From NCBI GenBank assembly GCA_019116885.1, contig DXAU01000030.1, positions 124,001 to 188,000 on the forward strand: a stretch of 64,000 nucleotides of DNA. Direction: 5' to 3'. Positions within the stretch are counted from its first letter, which is position 1; each line of letters starts with the position of its first letter. The stretch comes from Candidatus Mediterraneibacter pullistercoris (lineage in GTDB: Bacteria > Bacillota > Clostridia > Lachnospirales > Lachnospiraceae). The notes under the pieces were generated by a model. That model worked only from the letters and a program-made list of their open reading frames with translations. It searched no databases and was not told the DNA's origin. Made by a program: the position numbers and the translations under genes. Positions 55,482 through 64,000 of this stretch are shown here, in pieces.

Positions 55482-56225
55482 TCACTTGGCCGGCACAAAC
55501 CGGACGGAATCAGACTCCGAAGTGTAATTCTCCAGATGCAGTGCCCCGGACGTATTCGGATAAAGTTCATTGAGTTTTGCAAGAATCGGCTCTATCTGGC
55601 GGATCTTTACATCATAGCCGCTGTCCCCGAGTATCACCTCGACAACTCCGAAATAGAGACTGACACTTCCTTCAGCACAGGACAGGCGGTCCGGTGTGAG
55701 ACTGTATTCTTTGAGACTCTGCGAGACATCCGCAATATCCTTGAAAATGCTGTCATCCTCGACCGGGAGCTTTTTCCCCAGCTCTGCTTTCGATGCGTCG
55801 AAGGAGAGTCCTTCGACACGGGGCACGCCATCTACCAGTCTCTTTGACCGGAAGATGGCAGTCCCGTTCTCGTCGAAATACAGATATGTCCCATCAATGT
55901 CCACATATCCCGTCATCTCCTTCTCTTTCACTTCCACTCTGATCGTCCATGGATTCTTCAGAGACACCTGGAAACTCTCCACTCCGGACGGAACTTCTCC
56001 ATCCAGCAGTTCATATTTGGCCATCACATAGAGCGTATTCACCGCCAGCTTATCATTCTGCACCCATGCAGTGATCGTATTCTCGCTGTAATAAGTGCTT
56101 CCTTCAACTTCTATCTCTCTCGTCCGGAACAGAAGCACGATAACAGCCGCTGCGATCATCAGAAAGACGAGAACCAGCAGTATGACCGGCAGTATCTTTC
56201 TCTTTCTTGTATTTTTCTTTTTCAT
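55482..56225 (-). CDS. ftsQ: Cell division protein FtsQ/DivIB
   Basis: A 247-residue bitopic septum protein that stabilises FtsL-FtsB-PBP complexes. A basic start (MKKKNTRKRKILP) precedes one helix (VILLVLVFLMIAAAVIVLLF). The POTRA domain follows, REIEVEGSTYYSENTITAWV, and the FtsQ beta domain near NPWTIRVEVKEKEMTGYVDI, then FDENGTAIFRSKRLVDGVPR. AAGGAGG precedes the ATG. It lies 47 nt downstream of ftsW; the usual murG is not between them. Confidence 0.92.
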   Translation of the reverse strand: MKKKNTRKRKILPVILLVLVFLMIAAAVIVLLFRTREIEVEGSTYYSENTITAWVQNDKLAVNTLYVMAKYELLDGEVPSGVESFQVSLKNPWTIRVEVKEKEMTGYVDIDGTYLYFDENGTAIFRSKRLVDGVPRVEGLSFDASKAELGKKLPVEDDSIFKDIADVSQSLKEYSLTPDRLSCAEGSVSLYFGVVEVILGDSGYDVKIRQIEPILAKLNELYPNTSGALHLENYTSESDSVRFVPAK

Positions 56226-56272
56226 CTATATGCCTCCTTTGACCTCATCCTGCAGTAATCAGAAGACAACTC

Positions 56273-57358
56273 TCATTCTATCAGACGGGAGACGCTCAGC
56301 ACAAGCCCTATTTCCAGCAGGAGAAAGACAACCGAAGTTCCCCCGTAACTGATAAACGGCAGTGTGATCCCGGTATTCGGGATTGAGTTGGTGACTACTG
56401 CGATATTGAGGATCACCTGTATCATCATGTGCGCCATTGCGCCCGCAGCAATCAGGGCGCCCAGCAGGTCCGGAGCTTTTGTCGCAATGACAAAGAACCG
56501 CCATATCAGAACAAGGAACAGGAGAATAATGATTCCCGCCCCAACAAGCCCCAGTTCTTCACAGATGATAGAAAAGATCATGTCATTTTGTGCTTCGGGA
56601 AGAAATCCCAGCTTCTGCACACTGTTCCCCAGCCCTCTTCCGAAGAGTCCGCCGCTTCCGATCGCGTACAGACCCTGGAGCGTCTGGTATCCCTTCTCGT
56701 AATTCTCGGGATTGCGCCAGATCGCAAGGCGCTCCAGACGGTAGCTCTCCATAGCCAGAAATACAGTCATAAACGCAATACCTGCGCTTCCCATCCAGAT
56801 AAACTGCGAGTATCGCGGACTGGCCACAAAAACAAGCACGACCGCAATGCCCAGAATAATGAGCGCAGTGCTCAGATTACTTGCTCCCACCAGAGCCGCC
56901 ACTGGAAGAACCGGGAGCATCATCAGCACAAGGGTTCTGAATTTCCCCATCTTTCTCACATTTTTGCTCACAAGACAAGCCAGGAACAAGATGACTGCCA
57001 CTTTGGCAAATTCTGACGGCTGAAAAGAAACAGGGCCCAAAGACAGCCATCTTTTGGACCCGTTGTATTCATCACCAAAGAGCATGACCGCCACAGAAAG
57101 GGCGATCGCTGCCACATAGCCCGGCACGGCAAGGACAGCCCACTTATGGTAATCGATTCTCGATACGATCACCATTCCAAGCAGCCCGATAAATGTCGCA
57201 AATCCCTGCTTTTTCAGATAATAGAAAGAGTCGTGGAACTTCACGCGGCCGTTGTAAGAGCTGGTACTCATCAGCACCACAAGGCCGATCACTACAAGGA
57301 TCAGCACCACCGCGATCAGCGTCTCATCGTACCGTCTCTTCTTTTCGGAACGCTCCAA
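56273..57358 (-). CDS. ftsW: FtsW/SpoVE-type lipid II polymerase
   Basis: A 361-residue polytopic SEDS glycosyltransferase with about ten membrane helices. Signatures are STSSYNGRVKFHDSFYYLKK near the start and GSKRWLSLGPVSFQPSEFAK, with GVDGQ-like AIGSGGLFGRGLGNSVQKLG and LPEAQNDMIFSIICEELGLV in the pore. It ends PFISYGGTSVVFLLLEIGLV. Both FtsW and SpoVE fit; the position supports the division/spore cortex type. The start is TTG with GGAG before it, 14 nt after murD. Confidence 0.93.
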   Translation of the reverse strand: MERSEKKRRYDETLIAVVLILVVIGLVVLMSTSSYNGRVKFHDSFYYLKKQGFATFIGLLGMVIVSRIDYHKWAVLAVPGYVAAIALSVAVMLFGDEYNGSKRWLSLGPVSFQPSEFAKVAVILFLACLVSKNVRKMGKFRTLVLMMLPVLPVAALVGASNLSTALIILGIAVVLVFVASPRYSQFIWMGSAGIAFMTVFLAMESYRLERLAIWRNPENYEKGYQTLQGLYAIGSGGLFGRGLGNSVQKLGFLPEAQNDMIFSIICEELGLVGAGIIILLFLVLIWRFFVIATKAPDLLGALIAAGAMAHMMIQVILNIAVVTNSIPNTGITLPFISYGGTSVVFLLLEIGLVLSVSRLIE

Positions 57359-57372
57359 TAAATCTCCACTCC

Positions 57373-58719
57373 TTACAGGTGTTCTACAAGTTCTTTAAAT
57401 TTATCTCCGCGTTCTTCATAATTTCTGAACATCCCCCAGCTCGCGCATGCAGGCGAAAGCAGCACCGCGTCGCCGGGCTGTGCGTACTCCACGCTTTTTT
57501 CAAAGGCTTCTTCAAAAGTATCCGCCATGACGACGTCCTCAAACCCCGCTTTTTCTGCCGCCTGTGCGATCTTCTCCCGGGTAGCTCCAAGGAGCACAAG
57601 TTTCCTGACTTTCCCGTCAAACGCCTGTATCCATTCGTCATAGGAGGAATCTTTGTCATATCCGCCGCCGATCAGCACGGTCGGGCGGTTCATCGCACGG
57701 ATTCCGCGAATTGCCGCGTCCGGGTTTGTTCCCTTGGAGTCATTGTAATATGCGACTCCATTCTTCTCCGCCACAAATTCTATCCTGTGCTCTACGCCTT
57801 TGAACTCTTTCAGCGTCTCTCTTATCGCTTCCACAGGAACTCCGTACACATATGCCATAGCGGCCGCCGCCATCACATTCTCGTAATTATGAGTTCCCAG
57901 CACCTGCAGTTCTCCGGTCCTGCAAACCGGAATACGCTTATCAATATCACAAACTATCATATCCCCGTCAAGGTATACGCCTCTGTTAAGTTTACGCCGG
58001 CTGCTGAAATATAGAACCCGGGTATTCACTCTTTCTCCAAATTCTCTGAGCACATCGTCTTCATAATTAAGAATACAGCAGTCTGACGGCGTCTGGTTTC
58101 CGGCGATCCGCTCTTTGGCTGCAATGTAGGCTTCCATCGTGTGATGCCTGTTGAGATGATCCGGCGTAATATTCAGGATCGCGCTCACAGCCGGCCGGAA
58201 ACTATGTATCGTCTCAAGCTGGAAACTGCTGATCTCGGCCACGATAACAGAGTCTTCTCCTGTTTCTTCCGCAATGCTCGTATAGGGTCTTCCGATATTT
58301 CCCACCACAAACACGCTCTCTCTATATTTCTTCATGATCTCTCCCAGGAGCGTGGTCGTTGTCGTCTTTCCGTTTGTCCCGGTGATTGCCAGGACATCGC
58401 CTTTTGTATACCGGTATGCAAGTTCCACTTCTCCCCATATGGGAATCCCGAATTTCCTCATCCGGTCAACAACCGGAAGATCAGTGGGGACACCCGGACT
58501 TATGACTGTCAGGTCCAGCTCCTCTGTAAGACTGTCCGGAAACGTTCCAAGCACGATCCTCACATCTGCCGGCACTTTTTTCCTGATATCTTCTTCCCTG
58601 AGCTTCCCGTTTCCGTCATAGAGAATGACTTCCGCGCCCTGTCTCACGAGCAGGCACGCTGCCGCCTCCCCGCTTATGCCGGAACCGAATACAAGTACTT
58701 TTTTCCCTAGAATATCCAT
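57373..58719 (-). CDS. murD: UDP-N-acetylmuramoylalanine-D-glutamate ligase
   Basis: A 448-residue cytoplasmic ligase adding D-Glu to UDP-MurNAc-L-Ala. It has the N-terminal Rossmann-like KVLVFGSGISGEAAACLLVR, the ATP P-loop AITGTNGKTTTTTLLGE near residues 111-127, the NxxxDHLNRH motif in ILNITPDHLNRHHTME, and YNDSKGTNPDA. The C-terminal ligase domain has LIGGGYDKDSSYDEW and VLLSPACASWGMFRNYEERG. GGGGGT precedes the ATG. It lies between mraY and ftsW. Confidence 0.96.
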   Translation of the reverse strand: MDILGKKVLVFGSGISGEAAACLLVRQGAEVILYDGNGKLREEDIRKKVPADVRIVLGTFPDSLTEELDLTVISPGVPTDLPVVDRMRKFGIPIWGEVELAYRYTKGDVLAITGTNGKTTTTTLLGEIMKKYRESVFVVGNIGRPYTSIAEETGEDSVIVAEISSFQLETIHSFRPAVSAILNITPDHLNRHHTMEAYIAAKERIAGNQTPSDCCILNYEDDVLREFGERVNTRVLYFSSRRKLNRGVYLDGDMIVCDIDKRIPVCRTGELQVLGTHNYENVMAAAAMAYVYGVPVEAIRETLKEFKGVEHRIEFVAEKNGVAYYNDSKGTNPDAAIRGIRAMNRPTVLIGGGYDKDSSYDEWIQAFDGKVRKLVLLGATREKIAQAAEKAGFEDVVMADTFEEAFEKSVEYAQPGDAVLLSPACASWGMFRNYEERGDKFKELVEHL

Positions 58720-58747
58720 TCGTCAATACCCCCGTTCATCCATTGTG

Positions 58748-59704
58748 TCATACGCCCATCAGCGCGATCAGACACAGCAGCGCCGTAATGATGGAAAAGA
58801 CCGCCACTACTCTTGTCTCGGACCATCCGCACAGTTCAAAATGATGGTGGATCGGCGCCATCTTAAAGATCCGTCTGCCGCCCGTCTTCTTAAAATAAGT
58901 AACCTGGATGATGACGGACGCCACCTCTGCTAGATAAATGAATCCCACGATGATAATAAACAGCGGCATCTGCAGCATATACGCCGTGCCTGCCACGAAT
59001 CCGCCAAGCGCAAGCGATCCGGTATCTCCCATGAACACACTGGCAGGGTATACATTAAAGAGGAGAAATCCGAGCAGCGCTCCGACCACGGCACATGTAA
59101 CCGGTTCAATGCCGCTAGCTGTCCCGACAGCAACCACTGTAAAGAATGTGGCTACCAGAACCGTCACGCTGGAAGCCAGGCCGTCAAGTCCGTCTGTAAA
59201 ATTTGTCCCGTTGACCGTCCCGATCACAGCAAAGAAAAGAATCGGTATTGCAAGCCATCCGATATCCCAGTAATAGCCGTCCGAGAAAGGCACAAGCATC
59301 GTGAGCGGTATATTCGCCACGCGCACGAGATAAAAGGCAAATATTGCAGTGACTACAATCTGAAGAGCCATCTTCTGCATGGGCATCAGTCCGTCCGAGC
59401 GTTTCAGCACGACTTTCAGATAATCATCGAGGAATCCGATCAGGCCAAACGCTACTGTAAGGAAAAGAACAGGAATAATCTTCGGATAATCCCTGACATA
59501 AAGCAGCGACGTTACAATCACTGAGATAAGAATGATGATCCCGCCCATAGTAGGGGTCCCTGCTTTTTTCAGATGCGACTGAACGCCATCTGTGCGCTCC
59601 GTCTGCTTCATTTTCAGTTTTCTTAAAAAAGGAATGACGACCGGTCCCAGCACAAGGCTTATCGCAAATGATATAAGAACCGGGATCACTACATGACTGC
59701 TCAT
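58748..59704 (-). CDS. mraY: Phospho-N-acetylmuramoyl-pentapeptide transferase
   Basis: A 318-residue membrane enzyme making lipid I from UDP-MurNAc-pentapeptide and undecaprenyl phosphate. Ten membrane helices are expected. Motifs are GTPTMGGIIILISV (near 50-63), FLDDYLKVVLKRSDGL (the DD pair), NFTDGLDGLASSVT (near 166-179), DTGSLALGG, and the HHH motif in MAPIHHHFELCGWSE. AGAGGTGG precedes the start. It lies 77 nt after the second class B PBP gene. Confidence 0.97.
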   Translation of the reverse strand: MSSHVVIPVLISFAISLVLGPVVIPFLRKLKMKQTERTDGVQSHLKKAGTPTMGGIIILISVIVTSLLYVRDYPKIIPVLFLTVAFGLIGFLDDYLKVVLKRSDGLMPMQKMALQIVVTAIFAFYLVRVANIPLTMLVPFSDGYYWDIGWLAIPILFFAVIGTVNGTNFTDGLDGLASSVTVLVATFFTVVAVGTASGIEPVTCAVVGALLGFLLFNVYPASVFMGDTGSLALGGFVAGTAYMLQMPLFIIIVGFIYLAEVASVIIQVTYFKKTGGRRIFKMAPIHHHFELCGWSETRVVAVFSIITALLCLIALMGV

Positions 59705-59781
59705 AAATCCACCTCTTTATTTCTTTCGTTTCTCACAGGGGAAGCCCCCTTTTGAACATCTTATTTAGTATAAACCATCAC

Positions 59782-61506
59782 TTAGTTTTTTTCAATCCCG
59801 AGATAGGGAAGAACGTTATCGTAAATATTCCGGAGTACCGGAGCCGCGATTGTTCCGCCATAATATATGCCTTTCGGATCATGTATGATGACAATTCCCA
59901 GGATCTGCGGATCATCTGCCGGAGCGAAACCGATAAAAGAAGAGATATATTTGTTGGCGCTTCTTGGCAGCGTCTGCGAGGTGGCTGTCTTTCCGCCGAT
60001 GGAATACCCCTCAATATACCCGTTCTTCCCTGATCCTTCGGAGACAACGCTCTCGAGAAGCATCTGCATCGTCTCTGAGGTTTCTTCTGATACTATCCCA
60101 TCCTGAGTTTCATACTCGAACTCTTCTATAAGTTCTCCGTCATCCCCGACGGTTCCTACCGCAATGTGAGGAGTCACTCTCGTACCACCGTTTATAATAG
60201 AACTTACTGTAACTGCCATCTGGATAGGGGTGACCTGGAACGACTGGCCGAATGTCATAGTGGCGAGCTCTACCGTTCCGATGTCTTCTTTTCTGTGCAT
60301 GATCGTCCCCGCCTCCCCCGGAAGATCTACTCCTGTAAGCTCAAGCAGTCCGAAATCCCTGAAATAGTCATAGAAACGGTCTGCGCCGAGCCTGAGTCCG
60401 ATGTCCATAAAGACCGGGTTGCAGGAGTTCTGTATCCCCTGGACAAATGTCTCCTGCCCATGTCCGCCCACTTTGTGGCACCGTATCTTCCGATCCTCAA
60501 CAATCCGGTATCCGGGACAGACAAAGGTATCGTCAAGATCCACTACCCCTTCTTCTAGGCAGGCTGAAGCCGTTATAATCTTAAATGTAGAGCCCGGTTC
60601 ATAAGTATCGTTGATACAGCGATTACGCCACATCTGGTTAAGCTGTTCCTGCAGTTCCTCATCCGAAAGCGACTCTTCATCCACACCTGTATTCAGTTCA
60701 TATGGTTCGTTCAAGTTGAATTCCGGAACATTGACCATGGCGTAGATTTCTCCGTTCTGAGGATTCATGAGGAGAATGGACACCGCTTCTGCCTGTTTTT
60801 CTTCCAAAACATTAAGCGCTTCCTGCTGACAATAAGCCTGTATGTTATAATCCAGGCTTACTTTCAGTGTCTCGCCAGCCACTGGTTCGATTCTGTCCTC
60901 GGCCACCCCTTCCAGTTCAACTCCTCTCGCATCTGTCACCGTTAGTATCGTTCCGTTTGTGCCTTTCAGATAATCCTCGTATTTCACCTCGAGCCCTATG
61001 ATTCCCTGATTGTCTCCTCCGGTAAATCCCAGCACTCTGGACGCCAGCTCATCATACGGATAATATCTTCTGTAGTCTTCGTCCACTTTGACTCCTGCTA
61101 GATCGTACTCCCGGATTCTGTCTCCAGTCTCCTTGTCCACATTCGTTTTGATCTTCTCCATGGAAGACACTTTCTCTACTTTCTCCCGCACCTCGCTCTC
61201 GTCGAGCCCAAGTTCACTGGCTAGCACTTCTGTCACCAGGTCAGGATTCTCTATCTGGCTGTGTATCACAGAGATAGTACATACTGTCCGGTTCGTGGCC
61301 AGGACAACCCCGTTGCGGTCCACAATCTCCCCCCTTGCAGCTTTTATCTCCCTCTCCCTCTCGTGGAGATCCTGGGCCAGCTCCTGATAATACTCAGCGT
61401 CAAATATCATGAGATATACCAGTCTCCCGATCAATGCAAAGAGAACGGCCGCCGCGCACAGGAAGACGACAAGGATCTTTTTTCTGTTATATGTCTTGTT
61501 CTTCAT
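59782..61506 (-). CDS. Second class B penicillin-binding protein (FtsI/SpoVD-like), KTA variant
   Basis: A 574-residue transpeptidase with one N-terminal helix (ILVVFLCAAAVLFALIGRLV) and a pedestal domain starting DRNGVVLATNRTVCTISVIH. The catalytic SxxK is EPGSTFKI near residue 315, and the SxN is NSCNPVFMD. The third motif is GGKTATSQ (K near 506), with Ala in place of the usual KTG Gly; the codon is GCC. It has no PASTA domains. The ORF is open 48 codons upstream, into the previous gene, but MKNKTYNRKK at 61506 fits the family. The hairpin at 61514-61559 covers its ribosome site. Either SpoVD or a second FtsI is possible. Confidence 0.9.
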   Translation of the reverse strand: MKNKTYNRKKILVVFLCAAAVLFALIGRLVYLMIFDAEYYQELAQDLHEREREIKAARGEIVDRNGVVLATNRTVCTISVIHSQIENPDLVTEVLASELGLDESEVREKVEKVSSMEKIKTNVDKETGDRIREYDLAGVKVDEDYRRYYPYDELASRVLGFTGGDNQGIIGLEVKYEDYLKGTNGTILTVTDARGVELEGVAEDRIEPVAGETLKVSLDYNIQAYCQQEALNVLEEKQAEAVSILLMNPQNGEIYAMVNVPEFNLNEPYELNTGVDEESLSDEELQEQLNQMWRNRCINDTYEPGSTFKIITASACLEEGVVDLDDTFVCPGYRIVEDRKIRCHKVGGHGQETFVQGIQNSCNPVFMDIGLRLGADRFYDYFRDFGLLELTGVDLPGEAGTIMHRKEDIGTVELATMTFGQSFQVTPIQMAVTVSSIINGGTRVTPHIAVGTVGDDGELIEEFEYETQDGIVSEETSETMQMLLESVVSEGSGKNGYIEGYSIGGKTATSQTLPRSANKYISSFIGFAPADDPQILGIVIIHDPKGIYYGGTIAAPVLRNIYDNVLPYLGIEKN

Positions 61507-61560
61507 AAAAAATACCCTGCAAAAGATGTTGTTACAGCTTATTACATCTTCTGCAGGGTT
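61506..61560 (-). promoter_or_regulatory. Hairpin that sequesters the ribosome site of the second PBP gene
   Basis: Stem accctgcaaaagatgt (61514-61529) pairs with acatcttctgcagggt (61544-61559), 15 of 16 pairs, and is followed on the minus strand by ATTTTTT and then the ATG at 61506-61504. It is both a good intrinsic terminator and, since its second arm holds CAGGG, a block on translation. Confidence 0.75.
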
Positions 61561-61594
61561 ATTCATTTTTTCCGCTGTCTCTGCCGTCTGCATT

Positions 61595-63601
61595 TTACTC
61601 CGGACTGTTTCCCGAAGCCCAGTCGTCAAGATCCGGGTCATAACTCTCATCTATGTAAGAACCGTCGGGATTATCATATGTTTCCTCATAATTCTCATCA
61701 TAATCTGTATAATCCGTATTCTCCACGCCATTCCCTTCTGTCTGATTCTCATCGCCGCTTTCCGCAATCGTCGTGACGCCCAGATACGGAAACGCTTCTT
61801 CCATAATCGACTTGCTCAGTTCCAGTACGAGCGAACTGTCATCCTGGGCATATGTGTTCGGTTCATCTACTACGACATAGATGGCCACTTCCGGATTATC
61901 CATGGGGGCGAATCCAATATAGGATAGCAGATATTTACCATTTCCGCGGGGAAGTTTCTCGGCTGTTCCCGTCTTGCCCGCAATCTCATACCCGTCTACC
62001 TGCGCTCTCTGTCCGGTTCCATAGTCCATCACGGCTTTCATGTACTGCTTCACCATGCTGGAAGTCTCAGCGGAAACGGTCTTTCTAAGAAGCACCGGGT
62101 CTTTTGTCTCTATTACATTGCCCTCTTCATCCTGTATCTGTTTCACGATATGCGGCTCATAATAGTAGCCGCCGTTGATCAGAGAACAAAACGCTGAGAT
62201 CATCTGGGTCATGGTCACATTGAAGTTCTGGCCGAATGAATTCGTCGCAAGGTCTACATCTGACATATTTTTTGCTGTATAGAGAAGTCCCTCTGTCTCC
62301 GCCTCACCCGGAAGATCTATCCCGGTATACTCTCCAAACCCGAAGATATGCTGATATCTGGAAAAGTCTTCAGCACCTATGGCAAGCCCCATATCCATCA
62401 GCGCCACATTGCACGAATTGGCAAGTGAATCTTGTATCGATTCTGTTCCATGTCCCTCTTTATGAGCGCAGCTTATATCTGTGTCCAGGACAGTCTTTGA
62501 GCCATCACAGTAATAATTCTCATTTCCCAAAATCGCTCCCGACTCCAGCCCTGCCGCTATCGTGAACGGCTTTGCCGTCGATCCCGGCTCATAGGCGTCG
62601 CTGACACAGAAGTTCCGCCAGAGATTATTCATAGCCTCGACCTGCTCATCCTCTGTCATTTCTGCCCATTGCTCATCAGAATACAGACCGGATAAGTCAC
62701 GGGGACTGTTCAGATCAAAGTTGGGGTATGATGCTTCGGCGAGAATCTCTCCCGTATTCGGGTTCATAATGATCACCGCCGTATTTTTGCTGCCCGGATT
62801 CCCCTCTGATGCATGTTCCTGGTTAAACTCCAGAATACATTTTTCCACGATATTCTGTAGAGTCACATCGATAGTTGAAACGACCGTATCTCCGTTCTGG
62901 GCAGGCTTTACCGTCCGCTCCACAGCAGACTCGGTATCAAAATATCCGTACTCTCTTCCGTCAGTCCCGTTCAGGATATCATTGTAGGCGCTTTCTATCC
63001 CGATCGCTCCCTGGTTTCCATCATAAATAAACCCGATAACGTCGCTCGCCATACTTCCGTACGGATAGGTTCTCGTGTAGTCATCCTCAAGCCATATGCC
63101 CCGCACATTCGGATAGTTCTCATCGTCACTGTCTATGTCATTGAATTTCTGAGCCGTTGCATAGTCAATCCCTTCAGCCAGGATCTCATACTGGCTGTCC
63201 GGCTTCGTCTCTATCAGTTCATCTACTACACTCTCCTTGATTCCGAAACATTCTGAGAGTACTGCTTTCGTAGGCTCGATATATTCCTCTTTATCGGTCA
63301 TTACCGCCACGTCGAGTATCACATTGTAGACACGCTCGCTGGTCGCCATCTTCGTGCCGTTTCTGTCAACAATATCGCCTCTTTTGTATGCGATCACACG
63401 GCTGTCATAGTTCTGCTGATCCAGTACGACTTTCGTGTAGCTGCTGCCTCTTGTGACATTGATCCAGGTGATTCTTCCTATAAGAACAACAAAAGCCAGT
63501 ATCACTGCCATGAATAGCATTACCAGCTTCCGTTGCATCCTCGTCGGAAATTTTTTAGTTAAAAATTCAAATCTGTTCTTTTTTCTGCTTCTTCCAGCCA
63601 T
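61595..63601 (-). CDS. First class B penicillin-binding protein (FtsI/PBP2B-like)
   Basis: A 668-residue septal transpeptidase. The anchor helix is KLVMLFMAVILAFVVLIGRI (residues 24-43) after a basic start; the pedestal domain begins YKRGDIVDRNGTKMATSERV. The active site has SxxK EPGSTAKP near residue 315, SxN as NSCNVALMD, and KTG in AGKTGTAEKLPRG. A 50-residue acidic Tyr/Asp-rich tail ends the protein (DYTDYDENYEETYDN), unlike PASTA-bearing relatives. It follows ftsL by 12 nt, and its product works with FtsW, FtsL and FtsQ at the septum. Confidence 0.92.
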   Translation of the reverse strand: MAGRSRKKNRFEFLTKKFPTRMQRKLVMLFMAVILAFVVLIGRITWINVTRGSSYTKVVLDQQNYDSRVIAYKRGDIVDRNGTKMATSERVYNVILDVAVMTDKEEYIEPTKAVLSECFGIKESVVDELIETKPDSQYEILAEGIDYATAQKFNDIDSDDENYPNVRGIWLEDDYTRTYPYGSMASDVIGFIYDGNQGAIGIESAYNDILNGTDGREYGYFDTESAVERTVKPAQNGDTVVSTIDVTLQNIVEKCILEFNQEHASEGNPGSKNTAVIIMNPNTGEILAEASYPNFDLNSPRDLSGLYSDEQWAEMTEDEQVEAMNNLWRNFCVSDAYEPGSTAKPFTIAAGLESGAILGNENYYCDGSKTVLDTDISCAHKEGHGTESIQDSLANSCNVALMDMGLAIGAEDFSRYQHIFGFGEYTGIDLPGEAETEGLLYTAKNMSDVDLATNSFGQNFNVTMTQMISAFCSLINGGYYYEPHIVKQIQDEEGNVIETKDPVLLRKTVSAETSSMVKQYMKAVMDYGTGQRAQVDGYEIAGKTGTAEKLPRGNGKYLLSYIGFAPMDNPEVAIYVVVDEPNTYAQDDSSLVLELSKSIMEEAFPYLGVTTIAESGDENQTEGNGVENTDYTDYDENYEETYDNPDGSYIDESYDPDLDDWASGNSPE

Positions 63602-63613
63602 ATTTCTATATCC

Positions 63614-64000
63614 CTATTCAGACACGCCGCTTGATTTCGCAAGCACTCCATTTTCCGGTATGTCACTGTACTGCTTTACGTAGTCGCCGGCAGGGCTGTC
63701 ATACTCCACTACCGTCCCTTCTTCTACAGGTACCATTCCCATTTCATTTATGGCTTTCTCACGTATTGTTACGAGATTGACCGAATCAACTGCCGCATTA
63801 TACCTCGTATCGTTCGCCTCTGTCAGAGCGGCCAGTTCTTCCTGAAGTGCAGTCACATTCTCTGACCTGCTCACCACATCAGACTGAAGATTCAGATACA
63901 TCACACAGATCAGCACAGCGCAGATTGCCGCTGCGGTAAGAAACACAGCATACGCCGGACTTATTTTCATCGCGCGCTTCCGGTTTCTCTGCACCTGACG
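63614..64000 (-). CDS. ftsL: Cell division protein FtsL (5' end at window edge)
   Basis: A small bitopic septal protein. One helix (YAVFLTAAAICAVLICVMYL, near residue 15-34) follows a basic stretch, then a leucine-zipper-like coiled coil (VVSRSENVTALQEELAALTE) and an Asn/Asp/Ala-rich region. This is the FtsL/DivIC arrangement. A GTG at 63994 may be the start, but the frame is open to the window edge, so the real start may lie beyond it. It is the first gene visible in the dcw cluster; mraZ, rsmH and others probably lie beyond 64000. Confidence 0.82.
   Translation of the reverse strand, partial: RQVQRNRKRAMKISPAYAVFLTAAAICAVLICVMYLNLQSDVVSRSENVTALQEELAALTEANDTRYNAAVDSVNLVTIREKAINEMGMVPVEEGTVVEYDSPAGDYVKQYSDIPENGVLAKSSGVSE

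Noticed and set aside
59782..61650. Second PBP gene starting at 61650
   Set aside because: The extension overlaps the upstream gene and hairpin, has no site, and the family start MKNKTYN lies at 61506.

Overview
The window (about 48-50 % GC by eye, genes mostly on the minus strand) looks like a chromosomal segment of a spore-forming, Gram-positive anaerobe of the Lachnospiraceae / Clostridium cluster XIVa type. Supporting signs are the spoIIGA-sigE pair directly downstream of ftsZ, with a recognisable Spo0A-type promoter; HPr kinase next to a ROK glucokinase; class III fructose-1,6-bisphosphatase; long-form hibernation factor; strong AGGAGG ribosome binding sites; and three large uncharacterised proteins of a kind I associate with Lachnospiraceae. 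I see no rRNA, tRNA, CRISPR array, insertion sequence or prophage. Genus and species cannot be settled from the sequence alone.

Layout. 1-2836: start of purF behind a polar amino acid (probably glutamine) ABC transporter. 2852-8196: a three-gene unknown operon encoding a 1100-residue repeat protein, a degenerate Hsp70/actin-fold protein and a TPR-like protein. 8362-10358: divergent PadR / DUF1700 / DUF4097 envelope-sensing operon with a dyad over its promoter. 10401-16791: secA, prfB (with programmed +1 frameshift), homoserine dehydrogenase and an ApgM-like putative homoserine kinase. 16777-22481: eukaryotic-type hisA, small lipoprotein, class III fbp with a group 2 sigma factor, dapB, and a double-OB SSB-like protein. 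22701-29582: typA, a PsiE-like membrane protein, hpf, yigZ and a class A PBP.

29618-39588: an accessory carbon region. It has a DAACS symporter, a DeoR regulator and a seven-gene polyol/ketose operon (two zinc alcohol dehydrogenases, allulose-6-phosphate-3-epimerase-like protein, MFS carrier, class II aldolase, PfkB kinase, aldo/keto reductase). The symporter and polyol operon promoters share a nearly identical upstream element. 39833-43628: glcK-hprK-uvrC. 43779-52159: ftsH, DUF1846, pyrG behind a leader hairpin, a dus gene and an ABC exporter. 52226-64000: the division and cell-wall (dcw) cluster read right to left, ftsL, two tandem class B PBPs, mraY, murD, ftsW, ftsQ, ftsZ, spoIIGA, sigE, with no murG between ftsW and ftsQ.

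The best candidate for an undescribed system is the 2852-8196 operon. It pairs a divergent Hsp70/actin-fold protein that has lost its glycine phosphate loops with two TPR/helical-repeat partners, behind a single extended -10 promoter. The next most interesting items are the regulatory element shared by the polyol operon and the symporter, the hairpin that buries the ribosome binding site of the second class B PBP (which carries KTA instead of KTG), and the spoIIG-like promoter with 22-bp spacing.
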